Counted from the stretch's first letter, positions 9,875-20,606 are shown. The stretch is DNA of 64,000 nt from Geodermatophilus sp. YIM 151500 (GCF_025716945.1 NZ_JAOVZT010000002.1:527197-591196); one strand, 5' to 3'. The notes: generated by a model from the sequence alone, not told the origin. Program-made: numbers and translations.

Positions 9875-11933
9875 CGGCCCACGCCATGAGCCCGGCCTGG
9901 TAGTCGCGCTCGCCGGCCCGGGTCCAGACCGCGTCGCTGCCCAGCTCCCAGCAGCGGACGCCGGCGGCCATGGCGGCGTCCAGGACGGCGCACAGCCGGT
10001 CGCGCAGCGCCTCGTCGCCCACGCGGAGCAGCACCTCGACGCGGCGGTCGAGGTTGCGGTGCATGAGGTCGGCGCTGCCCAGCCAGATCTCCGGGTCACC
10101 GCCGTTGACGAACGACAGCACCCGCGAGTGCTCGAGGAAGCGGCCGACGATCGAGCGCACGGTGATGTTCTCCGACAGCCCGGGCACGCCGGGACGCAGG
10201 GAGCAGATGCCGCGGATCAGCAGCTCCACCGGGACGCCCGCGCACGAGGCGGCGTAGAGCGCGTCGATGACCTTCTCGTCGACGAGCGAGTTGACCTTGA
10301 TGCGGATGCCGGCGGGCCGGCCCTCGGAGGCGTGCCGGACCTCACGGTTGATCTTGTCGATGAGGCCGGTGCGGACCCCGTGCGGGGCGACCATCAGGGT
10401 GCGGTACGCGGTCTGCCGCGAGTAACCGGTCAGGGTGTTGAACAGGTCGGTGAGGTCGGCCCCCACCCGGGGGTCGGCGGTGAGGATGCCCAGGTCCTCG
10501 TAGACCCGCGCCGTCTTGGGGTTGTAGTTGCCGGTGCCGATGTGGCAGTAGCGCCGGATGACACCCTGCTCGCGCCGCACCACCAGCGCGGTCTTGCAGT
10601 GCGTCTTCAGGCCCACGAGCCCGTAGACGACGTGGCAGCCGGCCCGCTCCAGCGAGCGGGCCCAGGTGATGTTGGCCTCCTCATCGAAGCGGGCCTTGAT
10701 CTCGACCAGGACGACGACCTGCTTGCCGGCCTCGGCCGCCTCGATCAGCGCGTTGACGATCGGCGAGTCGCCGGACGTGCGGTAGAGCGTCTGCTTGATC
10801 GCGAGCACGTGCGGGTCGGCGGCGGCCTGCTCGATGAAGCGCTGCACGCTGGTGGCGAACGAGTGGTAGGGGTGGTGCACCAGCACGTCGCCGTCGCGCA
10901 GGGTGGCGAACACGCTCTTGGGCGTCTCGCCCTCAGACAGCCGCGGGTGGGTGGCCGGCACGAACGGGTCGTCCTTCAGCTCCGGCCGGTCGAGGCCGTA
11001 CAGCGCCCACAGCGCCGCGAGGTCGAGCAGCCCCGGCACCGTCAGGACGTCGTCGGCGGCCACCTCCAGCTCCGACAGCAGCACCTCGAGGATCGCCGGG
11101 TCCATCGACTCGGTGACCTCCAGCCGCACCGCCGGGCCGAACCGCCGCCGCGCCAGCTCCCGCTCCAGCGCCTGCAGGAGGTCCTCGTCGCGGTCCTCCT
11201 CGACCTCCATGTCGGCGTTGCGGGTGACCCGGAACAGGTGGTGCTCGAGCACGTCGAGGCCCGGGAACAGCTGGGTGAGGTGCGCGGCGATGAGGTCCTC
11301 GAGGGGGAGGAACCCGGTCTCGGCGCCGGGCACGCTGACCGGCACGAACCGCGGCACGTTGTTGGGCACCTTGACGCGGGCGAAGCGGGGCACCCCGGTG
11401 TCGGGGTCGCGCACGGAGACGGCGAGGTTGAGCGAGAGCCCGCTGATGTAGGGGAACGGGTGCGCCGGGTCGACGGCCAGCGGGGTCAGCACGGGGAACA
11501 CCTGGTCGCGGAAGTACTCGCGCAGCCGCATGGCCTCGGCGTCGGCCAGGTCGTCCCAGTGCACGATGCGGATGCCGGCGTCCTCCAGGCGCGGGGTGAC
11601 GTCCTTGGTGAACGTGTCGGCGTGCCGCTGCACCAGCTCCTGGGTGCGCGCGTTGACCAGCGCGAGCTGCTCCTTGATGGTCAGCCCGTCGGGCGAGCGG
11701 ACCGACAGGCCGGTGCTCTGCCGCCGCTTCAGCCCGGCGATGCGGACCATGTAGAACTCGTCGAGGTTGCTGGCGAAGATGGCGAGGAACTTGACCCGTT
11801 CCAGCAGCGGCAGCGTGTCGTCCTCCGCGAGCTCGAGCACCCGGGCGTTGAAGTCCAGCCAGGAGAGCTCCCGGTTCAGGAATCGGTCGGCGGGCAGCCG
11901 CTCGGCCGGCCCGGTCGCCGTCCGGGACACCAT
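9858..11933 (-). CDS. ppk: Polyphosphate kinase 1
   Basis: Reversibly polymerises ATP gamma-phosphate into inorganic polyphosphate. The 691-residue protein begins with the family N-terminus [18 protein letters not shown]. It has [15 protein letters not shown] in the catalytic region and [21 protein letters not shown] around the autophosphorylated histidine, and the C-terminal [17 protein letters not shown] motif. Start is ATG 11933; an in-frame GTG at 11945 is also possible, and neither has a strong Shine-Dalgarno. The gene is co-directional with and overlaps mutT1, consistent with coupled phosphate/nucleotide housekeeping. Confidence 0.96.
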   Translation of the reverse strand: MVSRTATGPAERLPADRFLNRELSWLDFNARVLELAEDDTLPLLERVKFLAIFASNLDEFYMVRIAGLKRRQSTGLSVRSPDGLTIKEQLALVNARTQELVQRHADTFTKDVTPRLEDAGIRIVHWDDLADAEAMRLREYFRDQVFPVLTPLAVDPAHPFPYISGLSLNLAVSVRDPDTGVPRFARVKVPNNVPRFVPVSVPGAETGFLPLEDLIAAHLTQLFPGLDVLEHHLFRVTRNADMEVEEDRDEDLLQALERELARRRFGPAVRLEVTESMDPAILEVLLSELEVAADDVLTVPGLLDLAALWALYGLDRPELKDDPFVPATHPRLSEGETPKSVFATLRDGDVLVHHPYHSFATSVQRFIEQAAADPHVLAIKQTLYRTSGDSPIVNALIEAAEAGKQVVVLVEIKARFDEEANITWARSLERAGCHVVYGLVGLKTHCKTALVVRREQGVIRRYCHIGTGNYNPKTARVYEDLGILTADPRVGADLTDLFNTLTGYSRQTAYRTLMVAPHGVRTGLIDKINREVRHASEGRPAGIRIKVNSLVDEKVIDALYAASCAGVPVELLIRGICSLRPGVPGLSENITVRSIVGRFLEHSRVLSFVNGGDPEIWLGSADLMHRNLDRRVEVLLRVGDEALRDRLCAVLDAAMAAGVRCWELGSDAVWTRAGERDYQAGLMAWAGEGAV

Positions 11934-12136
11934 GTCGGAGACCACCGGGCCATCGTGCCGCACCGGGGGAACCCGCGGTGGGTCGGCGCCGGGCCGCCGG
12001 GGTCGGCTCCGGCGTGCCCGGTGCCAGCACGCCGCGTGGTCCCGGCCGGCCGAGCGGCCGACCCCGGCGGTACGCGCACGCCACGGAGGGCAGCCGGTCG
12101 CGGCCGCCACGCCCGGTACGTCCCAGCGGGCGGTCG

Positions 12137-12844
12137 TCAGGCCGTCGGTCGGGACCCGCGGGCCCGGGTCCCCCGGACGGGGTGGGCACCCCACCGGCCG
12201 AGCACGGCGGCGGTCCGCGGCCCCAGCCCGAGCCGGGCGGCGGTGGCGAGATCATCGGGGGAGTCGACGTCGCGACGCAGACCGGGCCAGCCGCCGCCCA
12301 GCGCGAGGGCGCCGCTGGCGGCGTGCGCGGCCGCCGATCCGCGGCCGAAGCGCGGGTCGAGGTCTCCGCCCGCGGCAGCGAGCAGCGTCGTCCCGGTGCC
12401 CTGCGCGTCGGCGACGAACGAGCGCCGCACCGGGACCACGCCGGCGGCGCCGAGCGCGCCGGCCAGCTCCTCCGGCCGCAGCGCCGGGAGGTCCGAGGAG
12501 AGCGCGGCGACCGCCGCGCTCCCGGTCAGCGCGGTGGCCGCCGCGGCGCCGTGGGCCAGCGCCGGGTTGAGGCCCCGGTCCGGGACGTCGGGCACCGGGA
12601 CGGCCCCGAGGCCGCGCGCGAGGTCGGCGGCGGCCGGGTCGTCGGTCACCACGACCAGGGCGGCGACGGCGGGGCACGCCAGCGCCGCGGCCAGCGTGTC
12701 GGCGAGCAGCGCGAGCACCAGGTCGGCGTGCGGGTCGGCGGGCGCCGGACCGGCGTCGCCGCCCGTCCGGGCGGTCAGCGGCCGCAGCCGCGTCTTGGCG
12801 GCGGGCAGCCGTTTCGCCGGGACGACGACCGACCACGGACCCAC
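12137..12844 (-). CDS. cofC: 2-phospho-L-lactate (phosphoenolpyruvate) guanylyltransferase, F420 pathway
   Basis: A 235-residue nucleotidyltransferase of the CofC/FbiD family, which activates phosphoenolpyruvate or 2-phospholactate with GTP for coenzyme F420. Visible motifs are [15 protein letters not shown] at the N-terminus, [21 protein letters not shown], and [16 protein letters not shown] near the C-terminus. A GACATT -10-like hexamer ends 6 nt upstream of GTG 12844, suggesting a leaderless message. It implies F420-dependent enzymes elsewhere in the genome. The 203 bases between it and ppk contain only GC-rich inverted sequence. Confidence 0.92.
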   Translation of the reverse strand: MGPWSVVVPAKRLPAAKTRLRPLTARTGGDAGPAPADPHADLVLALLADTLAAALACPAVAALVVVTDDPAAADLARGLGAVPVPDVPDRGLNPALAHGAAAATALTGSAAVAALSSDLPALRPEELAGALGAAGVVPVRRSFVADAQGTGTTLLAAAGGDLDPRFGRGSAAAHAASGALALGGGWPGLRRDVDSPDDLATAARLGLGPRTAAVLGRWGAHPVRGTRARGSRPTA

Positions 12845-12867
12845 GCCGACAATGTCAGCACACCGCC

Positions 12868-12945
12868 GGGCCGCCGTCCCCGTCGCAGGCCGGACGGCCG
12901 GGGCCGCCGTCCCCGTCGCGGGCCGGACGGCCGGGGCCGCCGTCC
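12868..12945. repeat. 33-bp tandem repeat, 2.4 copies
   Basis: Units at 12868-12900 and 12901-12933 differ at one base, and a 12-base third partial copy follows. It lies in the divergent gap between cofC and plsC. Confidence 0.8.
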
Positions 12946-13035
12946 GGCTCCTCGCCCGGTCGGAGGACCCGGTGCGGCCGGGCGGACCGGTCAGGGTCGA
13001 TCATGAGCGCATCCGACGACGAGGGAGGTGGGCCG

Positions 13036-13845
13036 GTGACGCCGCAGGACACGTCGCCGCGACGTGCTCGGCGGGCGGGTCGGCCCGGGCAGCGGCGCGC
13101 GCGCGGACGGCTGCCGTTCGCCCTGTGGCTGTGCGTCCTCGTCGTCCTGCCGCTGTCGTCGCTGCTGTTCCGGTTGCGCTACCGGCACGGCGAGCGCATC
13201 CCGGCGGAGGGGCCGGTGCTGCTGGTCGCCAACCACGTGTCCGTCCTCGACCCGCTGGCCTGCGCCCGGCTGGCGTGGGACAACGGCCGGGTGCCGCACT
13301 TCCTGGCCAAGCAGTCGGTGTTCACCGGCCCGGCGGGCACCATCCTGCGGGCGGCCGGGCAGATCCCCGTGGCCCGCTTCTCCGCCGACGCCCACGAGGC
13401 CCTCGACGCGGCCCGGGCCGACCTCGCGGCGGGCAACGTCGTCGTCATCTACCCCGAGGGGTCGGTCACCCGTGATCCGGCGTGGTGGCCGATGCAGGCG
13501 CGCACCGGGGTCGCCCGCCTGGCGCTGACCACCGACGCCGTGGTGGTCCCGGTCGCTCAGTGGGGGCCGCAGCGGGTGCACGACTACCACGCGAAGAAGC
13601 TGCACCTGCGGCTGCGGACACCCGCCGACTACATGGTCGGCGAGCCGGTCGACCTGTCCGCGCTGCGGGCCGAGGTGCGCGCCGGCCGCCCGCTCAGCGG
13701 CGACCTGCTGCGACAGACGACGGACCTGATCATGGTCCGGGTGCGCGACCAGCTGGCCGAGCTGCGCGGCGAGCCGGCCCCGACGACCTTCCACCCCCGG
13801 CCGGCGCGCGAGCTGCCGGGCGACGTGTCGGGGAGCGCGGCGTGA
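13036..13845 (+). CDS. plsC: 1-acyl-sn-glycerol-3-phosphate acyltransferase
   Basis: Acylates lysophosphatidic acid to phosphatidic acid at the inner face of the membrane. The protein (269 residues from this start) has a basic N-terminus, one membrane-anchoring helix ([18 protein letters not shown]), the catalytic NHVSVLD box (the HX4D motif) and the YPEGSVTRD acceptor motif. GTG 13036 is preferred over the in-frame ATG at 13003 because GGGAGGTGGG sits 5 bases upstream of it. gpsA, which makes the glycerol-3-phosphate backbone, follows after 61 bases, a sensible lipid-precursor pairing. Confidence 0.93.
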   Translation: MTPQDTSPRRARRAGRPGQRRARGRLPFALWLCVLVVLPLSSLLFRLRYRHGERIPAEGPVLLVANHVSVLDPLACARLAWDNGRVPHFLAKQSVFTGPAGTILRAAGQIPVARFSADAHEALDAARADLAAGNVVVIYPEGSVTRDPAWWPMQARTGVARLALTTDAVVVPVAQWGPQRVHDYHAKKLHLRLRTPADYMVGEPVDLSALRAEVRAGRPLSGDLLRQTTDLIMVRVRDQLAELRGEPAPTTFHPRPARELPGDVSGSAA

Positions 13846-13906
13846 CGGGGCCGACGCGGCTGCTCCGGAGCGTCCGCGGGTCGGGCCCGGCGACCGGGGA
13901 GCACCC

Positions 13907-14902
13907 GTGATCCGGGCCGCGGTGCTCGGCGCGGGGTCGTGGGGCACGACGTTCGCCAAGGTGCTCGCCGACGCCGGCTGCCGGGTCACCCTGCTCGCCC
14001 GGCGGCCGGAGCTGGCGACGGCGATCTGCGACGTCCGGGAGAACCGCGACTACCTGCCCGGCATCCGCCTGCCCGCCGCGGTCATGGCGACCGCCGAGGC
14101 CGCCGAGGCGCTCGCCGGTGCCGACGTCGTGGTCCTCGCGGTGCCTTCGCAGCTGCTGCGGGAGAACCTCGGTCGCTGGGCGCCGCTGCTGCCCCCCGAC
14201 GCGACCCTGCTGTCGCTGATGAAGGGCATCGAGCTCGGCACGACCAAGCGGATGAGCGAGGTCATCTGCGAGGTCACCGGTGCGGGACCGGACCGGGTGG
14301 CCGCCCTGACCGGCCCGAACCTCGCCCGCGAGATCGCCGAGGAGCAGCCGGCGGCCACGGTGATCGCCTGCACCGACACCGACCGCGCCGCGGCGCTGCA
14401 GGCGGCGTGCCACACGCCCTACTTCCGGCCCTACACCAATCCCGACCTCGTCGGCTGCGAGCTCGGCGGCGCGGTCAAGAACGTGATCGCGCTCGCCTGC
14501 GGGGTCGCCGAGGGGCTCGGCTTCGGCGACAACACCCGGGCCTCGCTGATCACCCGCGGGCTGGCCGAGACCGCCCGGCTGGGCCTGGCCCTGGGCGCCG
14601 AGGCCGCCACGTTCGCCGGACTGGCCGGCCTGGGCGACCTGGTGGCCACCTGCAGCTCGCCGCTGTCGCGCAACCGCACCTTCGGCGAGAAGCTCGGCCG
14701 CGGGATGACCCTCGAGGAGGTGCAGCGGAGCACGCGGCAGACCGCCGAGGGCGTCAAGAGCTGCCGGTCGGTGCTCGACCTGGCCCGCGCGCACGACGTC
14801 GACGTCCCGATCACCGAGGCCGTCGTGCGGGTGTGCCACGAGGGCGTGCCGGCCGCGGCGCTGGTGAAGGAGATCATGACCCGCGAGGCGAAGCCGGAGT
14901 GA
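13907..14902 (+). CDS. gpsA: Glycerol-3-phosphate dehydrogenase [NAD(P)+]
   Basis: Reduces dihydroxyacetone phosphate to glycerol-3-phosphate for phospholipids. The 331-residue protein shows the dinucleotide motif [10 protein letters not shown] at the N-terminus, [15 protein letters not shown], and the catalytic-lysine segment [16 protein letters not shown], followed by [14 protein letters not shown] 13907 is the only start matching the family N-terminus. It overlaps the following gene by GTGA. Confidence 0.97.
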   Translation: MIRAAVLGAGSWGTTFAKVLADAGCRVTLLARRPELATAICDVRENRDYLPGIRLPAAVMATAEAAEALAGADVVVLAVPSQLLRENLGRWAPLLPPDATLLSLMKGIELGTTKRMSEVICEVTGAGPDRVAALTGPNLAREIAEEQPAATVIACTDTDRAAALQAACHTPYFRPYTNPDLVGCELGGAVKNVIALACGVAEGLGFGDNTRASLITRGLAETARLGLALGAEAATFAGLAGLGDLVATCSSPLSRNRTFGEKLGRGMTLEEVQRSTRQTAEGVKSCRSVLDLARAHDVDVPITEAVVRVCHEGVPAAALVKEIMTREAKPE

Positions 14903-16044
14903 CCGCCGGCGGGCCGGCCCGGCCGTGGGGTGACGGCACGCGGTCGGTGCGGGCCGGCGAGGCCGCGCCCGTGCCGGGCGCGCCGCTGCGCCCGTCCCCG
15001 GTGTTCGCCGCGCCGTTCCACCTCGGGGACCGGCCGCCGGGTGCCGACGGCGCCGACGGCTACGCGCGCACCGGCCAGCCCACGCTGCGCGCCTTCGAGG
15101 CGGCGGTCGGCGAGCTCGACGGCGGCCGCTGCCTGTCCTTCGCCACCGGCATGGCGGCGATCACGGCGGTGCTGCTGGCCTGCGCCGGGGCCGGCGACCG
15201 GGTCGTGCTGCCGTCGGACGGCTACTACACGACCCGGCTGCTGGCCCGCGACGAGCTCGCCCGGCTGGGGCTTCGCGTCGACCTCGTGCCCACCCCCGAG
15301 GTGGAGGCCGTGGCCGCCCGCGGCGACCTGGGAGGAGCGCGCCTGGTGGTGCTGGAGACGCCCAGCAACCCGCAGCTGGACGTGTGCGACATCGCCGCCG
15401 TCGCGCGGGCGACGCGGGCGGCCGGGGCGCTGCTCGCCGTCGACAACACGACGGCCAGCCCGCTGGGCCAGCGCCCGCTCGCCCTCGGCGCCCAGGTGAC
15501 CGTGGGCAGCGACACCAAGGCGCTGACCGGGCACAGCGACCTGCTGCTCGGCCACGTGAGCACCACCGACGAGGAGGTGCTCGCCCGGCTGCGCTCCTGG
15601 CGCGACCACACCGGCAGCACCCCGGGGCCGTTCGAGGCCTGGCTCGGTCACCGGTCGCTGAGCACCTTCGACCTCCGGCTCGCCCGCCAGGCCGCCAACG
15701 CCGCCGCGGTCGCCGAGCTGCTCGCCGCCCACCCGGCGGTGTCCGGCCTCCGCTGGCCCTGGCGGCCGGGGGACCCCTCCCACGCGGTCGCCTCGCGGCA
15801 GATGCTGCGCCCCGGCGGCGTCCTCTCGGCGGAGCTGCCCGACGCGGCGGCGGTCGGCCGCATGCTCGGCGCCGCCCGGCTCTGGACGGCGGCGACCAGC
15901 TTCGGCGGTGTGCACAGCACCGTCGACCGGCGCGCCCAGTGGGGCGGCGACGACGTGCCGCCGGGGTTCGTCCGCTTCTCCTGCGGCATCGAGGACACCG
16001 ACGACCTGGTCGACGACCTGCGGGCGGCGCTGGACCGGGTGTGA
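14899..16044 (+). CDS. PLP-dependent cystathionine gamma-lyase/synthase-family enzyme
   Basis: A 381-residue Cys/Met-metabolism fold-type-I enzyme. [21 protein letters not shown] and [17 protein letters not shown] match the cofactor-phosphate site. The PLP lysine is in [13 protein letters not shown]. The C-terminus has the family [18 protein letters not shown]. The family includes gamma-lyases, gamma-synthases and beta-lyases that cannot be separated here by eye; cystathionine gamma-lyase is the commonest label in this gpsA-ddl context. The GTG start overlaps the gpsA stop, so it is co-transcribed. Confidence 0.88.
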   Translation: MTAGGPARPWGDGTRSVRAGEAAPVPGAPLRPSPVFAAPFHLGDRPPGADGADGYARTGQPTLRAFEAAVGELDGGRCLSFATGMAAITAVLLACAGAGDRVVLPSDGYYTTRLLARDELARLGLRVDLVPTPEVEAVAARGDLGGARLVVLETPSNPQLDVCDIAAVARATRAAGALLAVDNTTASPLGQRPLALGAQVTVGSDTKALTGHSDLLLGHVSTTDEEVLARLRSWRDHTGSTPGPFEAWLGHRSLSTFDLRLARQAANAAAVAELLAAHPAVSGLRWPWRPGDPSHAVASRQMLRPGGVLSAELPDAAAVGRMLGAARLWTAATSFGGVHSTVDRRAQWGGDDVPPGFVRFSCGIEDTDDLVDDLRAALDRV

Positions 16045-16112
16045 CCGGCCGAGCCCGGCGTCGGCGGCGGCGCCCCGGCCGTCGCCTCGGCGGCACGCGC
16101 CGGGCGCTCGAT

Positions 16113-16118
16113 TAGTGT
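16113..16118 (+). promoter_or_regulatory. Leaderless -10 element for ddl
   Basis: TAGTGT (TANNNT) ends 8 nt before the ddl ATG, with no Shine-Dalgarno in between, so transcription probably starts at the initiation codon. Confidence 0.5.
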
Positions 16119-16126
16119 CAGCCGCG

Positions 16127-17299
16127 ATGAGCGGGAACCCGGAGAAGCTGCGCGTCGCCGTCCTCTTCGGGGGGCGCAGCGCCGAGCACGCGATCTCCTG
16201 CGTGTCGGCGGGCAGCGTCATCGCCGCCCTGGACCCACAGCGCTACGAGGTCGTGCCGGTCGGCATCGCGCCCGACGGCCGGTGGGTGCTGCCCGATCCG
16301 GACCAGCGGATGACCATCACCGACGGCCGGCTGCCCGAGGTGTCCGGGGGGACGGCGGTGTCGCTGGTGGGCGACCCGGCGGCGCGCGGGCTGGCCGTGC
16401 TCGACCCCGGCGCGGCCATCGGTCCGGCGCTCACCGAGGTCGACGTCGTGTTCCCGGTGCTGCACGGCGCCTACGGCGAGGACGGCACCGTGCAGGGCCT
16501 GCTGGAGATGGCCGGCGTGCCCTACGTCGGCTCGGGCGTCTTCGCCAGCGCGGCCTCCATGGACAAGGAGTTCACCAAGAAGCTGCTCGCCGCGGCGGGG
16601 CTCCCGCAGGGCGACCACGTGGTGCTGCGCGACGCCACCGGAGCGGTGCGGGCCGACCCGGCGCTGCTGTCGGCGGCCGACCGGGACCGGCTGGGCCTGC
16701 CGGTGTTCGTCAAGCCCGCGCGGGCGGGGTCGAGCATCGGCATCACCAAGGTCACCGACTGGGAGCAGTTCCCTGCCGCGGTGGCCGCGGCGGCCGGCGT
16801 CGACCCCAAGGTCATCGTCGAGGCCGCCGTCCCCGGGCGGGAGATCGAGTGCGGCGTCCTGGCCGGGCGCTGCGACGCGGCGCCCGAGGCGAGCCTGCCG
16901 GCGGAGATCCGGCTGCGGAAGGGCGTCGAGTGGTACGACTTCGCCGCCAAGTACCTCGACGACGCCGCCGACTTCGACGTGCCGGCCGAGCTGACCCCCG
17001 GCCAGACCGCGGCGGTGCAGGAGGCCGCCCGCCGGGCCTACCTCGCGCTGGACTGCCGAGGGCTGGCCCGTGTCGACTTCTTCCTCGGCGCCGGCCCCGA
17101 CGGCGGCGACCGGCTGGTGATCAACGAGGTGAACACGATGCCGGGCTTCACGCCCATCTCGATGTTCGCGCGCATGTGGGCGGCCAGCGGCGTCGACTTC
17201 GCCGAGCTGGTCGACCGGCTGGTCGCCAGCGCGCTGCCGGTCGGTGGCGCGTCCTCCGCCGCCCGCGCCGGCGACGCGGGCAGGCCGGCCGCGCGGTGA
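16127..17299 (+). CDS. ddl: D-alanine--D-alanine ligase
   Basis: ATP-grasp enzyme joining two D-Ala for peptidoglycan. The 390-residue protein contains [20 protein letters not shown] at the N-terminus, [16 protein letters not shown], the ATP-binding [16 protein letters not shown], and the C-terminal magnesium motif [18 protein letters not shown] short Ala/Gly-rich tail follows. ATG 16127 is supported by the -10 hexamer just upstream. It overlaps the lipoprotein gene by GTGA. Confidence 0.97.
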   Translation: MSGNPEKLRVAVLFGGRSAEHAISCVSAGSVIAALDPQRYEVVPVGIAPDGRWVLPDPDQRMTITDGRLPEVSGGTAVSLVGDPAARGLAVLDPGAAIGPALTEVDVVFPVLHGAYGEDGTVQGLLEMAGVPYVGSGVFASAASMDKEFTKKLLAAAGLPQGDHVVLRDATGAVRADPALLSAADRDRLGLPVFVKPARAGSSIGITKVTDWEQFPAAVAAAAGVDPKVIVEAAVPGREIECGVLAGRCDAAPEASLPAEIRLRKGVEWYDFAAKYLDDAADFDVPAELTPGQTAAVQEAARRAYLALDCRGLARVDFFLGAGPDGGDRLVINEVNTMPGFTPISMFARMWAASGVDFAELVDRLVASALPVGGASSAARAGDAGRPAAR

Positions 17300-17949
17300 G
17301 CCGCCGGCGGCCCTCGCGGGGGGTGTGGGCCGCCGCTGCCGTGCTGCTGCTGCCGGCGACCGGCTGCGACCGGGCCGTGGACGGCGTCGCGTCCGCCGCG
17401 CCGGTGGACGACGTGCCGGAGGCGCCGGCGGACCTGGAACCGCTGATCGTGTCCCACGTCCCCTCCGAGCTGCCGCGCCTGGCCGACACCGAGGTCGAGC
17501 CGCCGGCCGGCCCCAAGACGGTGGAGGACGTCGCCCAGTACGCCGACGACCCGGCGCGGGAGCGCGCGGTGCTCGCCGAGTACGGCTACCGGTGGGGCTG
17601 GGAGCGGTTCTGGGGGACCGGTAGCGGCGCGCTGACCGGTGTCTTCGTCGACCAGTTCGCGCACCGCGTGGGCGCGGACGCCTACGCCGCGGACCTCGCC
17701 GCCAACGAGGCCGACCGGTACGGCGGCCTGCTGCAGGACGACCCACCGGAGCTCCCCGGGGGGTGCTGGCTGCTCGTCGTGGACGGCGACCCGCCGCCGC
17801 CGGGCCTGACCGGCCCGGCCGCGCTGTCGTGGTGCGGGCACGGGGTGTTCAGCGTCTCGGTCACCGCGGTCGCCGGGACGACCGACGCGGCGCGGGAGGA
17901 GGTGCGCGCGGTCCTGCGCGCCCAGCTGCAGCGGCTGCCGCCGCGCTGA
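17296..17949 (+). CDS. Predicted secreted lipoprotein, unknown function
   Basis: A 217-residue protein whose N-terminus has an Arg-rich stretch, a hydrophobic core ([13 protein letters not shown]) and the lipobox PATGC, indicating diacylglyceryl modification at that cysteine. The mature domain is acidic, with [12 protein letters not shown] and [10 protein letters not shown], and no catalytic motif I recognise. Two further cysteines (CW, WCG) may form a disulfide. It is translationally coupled to ddl, which suggests but does not show a cell-envelope role. Confidence 0.78.
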   Translation: MSRRRPSRGVWAAAAVLLLPATGCDRAVDGVASAAPVDDVPEAPADLEPLIVSHVPSELPRLADTEVEPPAGPKTVEDVAQYADDPARERAVLAEYGYRWGWERFWGTGSGALTGVFVDQFAHRVGADAYAADLAANEADRYGGLLQDDPPELPGGCWLLVVDGDPPPPGLTGPAALSWCGHGVFSVSVTAVAGTTDAAREEVRAVLRAQLQRLPPR

Positions 17950-17962
17950 GCCGAGCAGCCGC

Positions 17963-18646
17963 TCAGCCGGCCGGCGCCGGCTCGCGCGCCTCCAGCGTCC
18001 GGCCGATCGGCACGGTCAGCTGGGTGACCCCGGCGCTGTCGACGGCCGCCGGCACCTGCACCTCGACGTAGACCGGCCGGTCGACGGCCGTCCAGACGGT
18101 GAGGTCGGGGTCGTCGGTGTCGACGAACCACTGGACGCCGTTGATCTGGATGAGGCTCGCGCCCAGGTCGAAGCCCTCCGGCCGGTCGACGCCGCAGACC
18201 AGCACGAGCGGCGGCTCGCCCCAGGCGTAGGCGTAGGGCGTGTCGGAGTCGACCCGCCGGGACGGTTCCCCGGCCAGCTCCAGCGGCAGCTCGGCCATGA
18301 GCCCCGGGCAGGCCGCCTCGGCCTCGGGCGTGACGGGCGGCACCGGGACCGGCAGCACCGGCAGCTCCGCCCGTGGCGTCGGCACGGTGCCCCCGACCTC
18401 GGCCGGCGCGCCGTCGCCGGCGGGCCGCGCGTCGCCGTCCGGGCCGAGCACGTTGACCAGGACGGCGACCACCACGACGACGGGCAGCACCACGGCGGTG
18501 GCGATCAGCGCGGCGCGGCGGAGCGGGTCGTCGGTCCGCCGGGCGCCGTTCCCGGCGCCTTTCCCGGCACCGGGGCCGGCGCCGGGGCCGTCCCTGGCGC
18601 CGTCGCCGGGATCGTCGCCCGCGCCCGGGGGGTGCTGCTCGGTCAG
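17963..18646 (-). CDS. DUF3515 membrane-anchored protein, probable CTG start
   Basis: A C-terminal DUF3515 domain is visible (YAYAWGEPPLVLVCGVDRP and LIQINGVQWFVDTDDP), preceded by a helix (ALIATAVVLPVVVVVAVLV) and a Gly/Ala/Pro-rich cytoplasmic N-terminus. A conventional start exists only at GTG 18493, inside the helix, removing the RRAAL positive flank. The frame stays open to CTG 18646, 4 nt after the Lrp-domain stop, giving a family-like MTEQHPPG N-terminus and 227 residues. I therefore favour the CTG, which is inference. It probably forms an operon with the Lrp gene. Confidence 0.72.
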   Translation of the reverse strand: MTEQHPPGAGDDPGDGARDGPGAGPGAGKGAGNGARRTDDPLRRAALIATAVVLPVVVVVAVLVNVLGPDGDARPAGDGAPAEVGGTVPTPRAELPVLPVPVPPVTPEAEAACPGLMAELPLELAGEPSRRVDSDTPYAYAWGEPPLVLVCGVDRPEGFDLGASLIQINGVQWFVDTDDPDLTVWTAVDRPVYVEVQVPAAVDSAGVTQLTVPIGRTLEAREPAPAG

Positions 18647-18650
18647 CGGC

Positions 18651-18884
18651 TCAGAGGTTGACGACGGGGCAGGTCAGCGTGCGGGTGATCCCGTCGACCG
18701 ACTGGACCCGGGCCACGACCAGCCGGCCCAGCTCGTCGACGGTCTCGGCCTCGGCGCGGACGATGACGTCGTACGGGCCGGTGACGTCCTCGGCCTTCGT
18801 CACGCCGTCGATCTCGCTGATGGTCGCCGCCACCTGGGCGGCCTTGCCGACTTCGGTCTGGATGAGGATGTAGGCGTGGACCAC
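18651..18884 (-). CDS. Stand-alone Lrp/AsnC RAM-domain protein
   Basis: At 77 residues it is only the ligand-binding (RAM) half of an Lrp/AsnC regulator, with no helix-turn-helix. AYILIQTEVGKAAQVAATI, GVTKAEDVTGPYDVIVRAEA and ITRTLTCPVV are typical. Such proteins form ring oligomers that bind amino acids. The GTG start has GGAAGGG 6 bases upstream. It is divergent from thiL and upstream of the DUF3515 gene on the minus strand. Confidence 0.87.
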   Translation of the reverse strand: MVHAYILIQTEVGKAAQVAATISEIDGVTKAEDVTGPYDVIVRAEAETVDELGRLVVARVQSVDGITRTLTCPVVNL

Positions 18885-18976
18885 GGGAGACCCTTCCTCG
18901 GGCAGCGCTGCCGGTACGTCGTCCCCGCCGGGTGGCGGACCGATCGGGAACCTACCCCAGCGGCGGGAGGGCGCCG

Positions 18977-20017
18977 GTGACTCGGCCCCGCCCGCTGCTG
19001 CCGCGGGACGACCCGGCCGACAGCGTGCGCGTCGTGGGCGAGTTCGGCGTCATCGCGCGGGTGCTCGCCCGGTCCGGCGCGGCCGCGGTCAGCGAGGTGG
19101 GACCGGGGGACGACGCCGCTGTGCTGCGCGCGCCGGACGGCCGGGTGGTGGCCACCACCGACGTCCTCGTGGAGGGCCGGCACTTCCGCCGCGACTGGTC
19201 CTCGCCGGAGGACATCGGGCACAAGGCGGCGGCGGCCAACCTCGCCGACGTCGCGGCCATGGGCGGCACCGCCACCGCGCTGCTGGTCGGGCTGGCCTGC
19301 CCGCCCGACACTTCGACCACGTGGCTGGAGGGCGTGGCGGCCGGGCTCGCGGCCGAGTGCGCGCCGCTGGGGGCGGCCGTGGTCGGTGGCGACACCGTCG
19401 GGGCGGCCCCGGGCAGCGACGCGGTCGTCCTGTCGGTGACCGCGCTGGGCGACCTCGGCGGCCGCGCGCCGGTGCTGCGCTCGGGCGCGCGGCCGGGTGA
19501 CGTGGTGGCGCTGGCCGGGCGGCTGGGCTGGTCCGCGTGCGGGCTGGCCGTGCTCCGGCGGGGCTTCACCAGCCCGCTCGCGGCGGTGGCCGCGCACCGC
19601 CGTCCGGAGCCCCCGTACGCCGCCGGCCCGGCCGCCGCGCTGGCCGGTGCCACCGCCATGTGCGACGTGAGCGACGGTCTGCTCGCCGACGTCGGGCACC
19701 TGGCCGCGGGCAGCGGGGTGGACGTCGACCTGGACCGCGCCGCGCTGGTGCGCGCCTGCCTGGAGCCGGTCGGACCGCTGCAGCACGTGGCCGCGGCGCT
19801 CGGCGGCGACCCGATGGCCTGGGTGCTGACCGGTGGTGAGGACCACGCCCTGGTGGCCGCCTTCCCGCCCGGGGCCGAGCTGCCCGACGGGTGGACGGCG
19901 GTGGGCGCGGTGCGGGAGGCGCGGCAGGATCCGGCCGTGACGGTGAGCGGTGAGCCGGCCGCGGCGGTGCTGCGGTCGGTCGGTGCGGAGAGGGCGGGCC
20001 ATGTCCACTTCGGCTGA
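18977..20017 (+). CDS. thiL: Thiamine-monophosphate kinase
   Basis: Phosphorylates thiamine monophosphate to the active diphosphate. The 346-residue PurM-like protein has EVGPGDDAAVLRAPDG near the N-terminus, NLADVAAMGG in the middle, CDVSDGLLADVGHLA, and LTGGEDHALVAAF. GTG 18977 follows a GGGAGG Shine-Dalgarno by 7 bases and is preferred to the in-frame GTG at 18932. The stop overlaps the next gene start by 17 bases. Confidence 0.95.
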   Translation: MTRPRPLLPRDDPADSVRVVGEFGVIARVLARSGAAAVSEVGPGDDAAVLRAPDGRVVATTDVLVEGRHFRRDWSSPEDIGHKAAAANLADVAAMGGTATALLVGLACPPDTSTTWLEGVAAGLAAECAPLGAAVVGGDTVGAAPGSDAVVLSVTALGDLGGRAPVLRSGARPGDVVALAGRLGWSACGLAVLRRGFTSPLAAVAAHRRPEPPYAAGPAAALAGATAMCDVSDGLLADVGHLAAGSGVDVDLDRAALVRACLEPVGPLQHVAAALGGDPMAWVLTGGEDHALVAAFPPGAELPDGWTAVGAVREARQDPAVTVSGEPAAAVLRSVGAERAGHVHFG

Positions 20018-20606
20018 GCGGGTGCTCCGCGACGAGCGGGGCCTGCGCGACGGTGCGCGGGTGGTGCTGCGGGCGCTGCCCTACGCCGACCCGCTGGCGC
20101 AGCACCTCGTCGAGCAGGTGCAGCAGGAGTACGTCGTCCGGTACGGCGGCCGGGACGCGGCCGTGGTCGACGCCGCGGAGTTCGACCCGCCGGCGGGGTT
20201 GTTCCTCGTCGCCGAGGTCGACGGCGTGCCCGCGGGCTGCGGGGCCTGGCGCGCCGTCGACGGGGAGGTCGCCGAGATCAAGCGGGTGTACGTGGCGCCC
20301 GGCTTCCGCCGGCGGGGGATCGCGCAGGTGGTCGTCGACGCGCTGGAGCGCAGCGCGCGCGGGGCGGGGCACCGTCGGATGGTGCTCAACTCGGGCGACC
20401 GGCAGCCCGAGGCGCTCGCGCTCTACGCCGGCCGCGGGTACCGGCCGGTGCCCGGCTACGGCGTGTACGCCTGCGCGCCCGGCGCGGTGTTCCTGGGCAG
20501 GGAGCTGGCCCCGCCCGTCACGCAGGCGGGCCGGGCGGACGCCGTCCCGGCCGGATCGGACGCGCCGGGCACGATCGGCGAGGAGGGGCGACCGTGGGCG
20601 TGGTGA
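20001..20606 (+). CDS. GNAT-family N-acetyltransferase
   Basis: A 201-residue acetyltransferase. The acetyl-CoA loop is VYVAPGFRRRGIAQVVVDAL, preceded by VAEIKR and followed by MVLNSGDRQPEALALY and GYRPVPGYG. The substrate is not predictable. A C-terminal tail of about 35 residues is disordered. ATG 20001 has GGAGAGGG upstream and lies inside the end of thiL, so the two are coupled; the next gene overlaps its end by 13 bases. Confidence 0.88.
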   Translation: MSTSAERVLRDERGLRDGARVVLRALPYADPLAQHLVEQVQQEYVVRYGGRDAAVVDAAEFDPPAGLFLVAEVDGVPAGCGAWRAVDGEVAEIKRVYVAPGFRRRGIAQVVVDALERSARGAGHRRMVLNSGDRQPEALALYAGRGYRPVPGYGVYACAPGAVFLGRELAPPVTQAGRADAVPAGSDAPGTIGEEGRPWAW

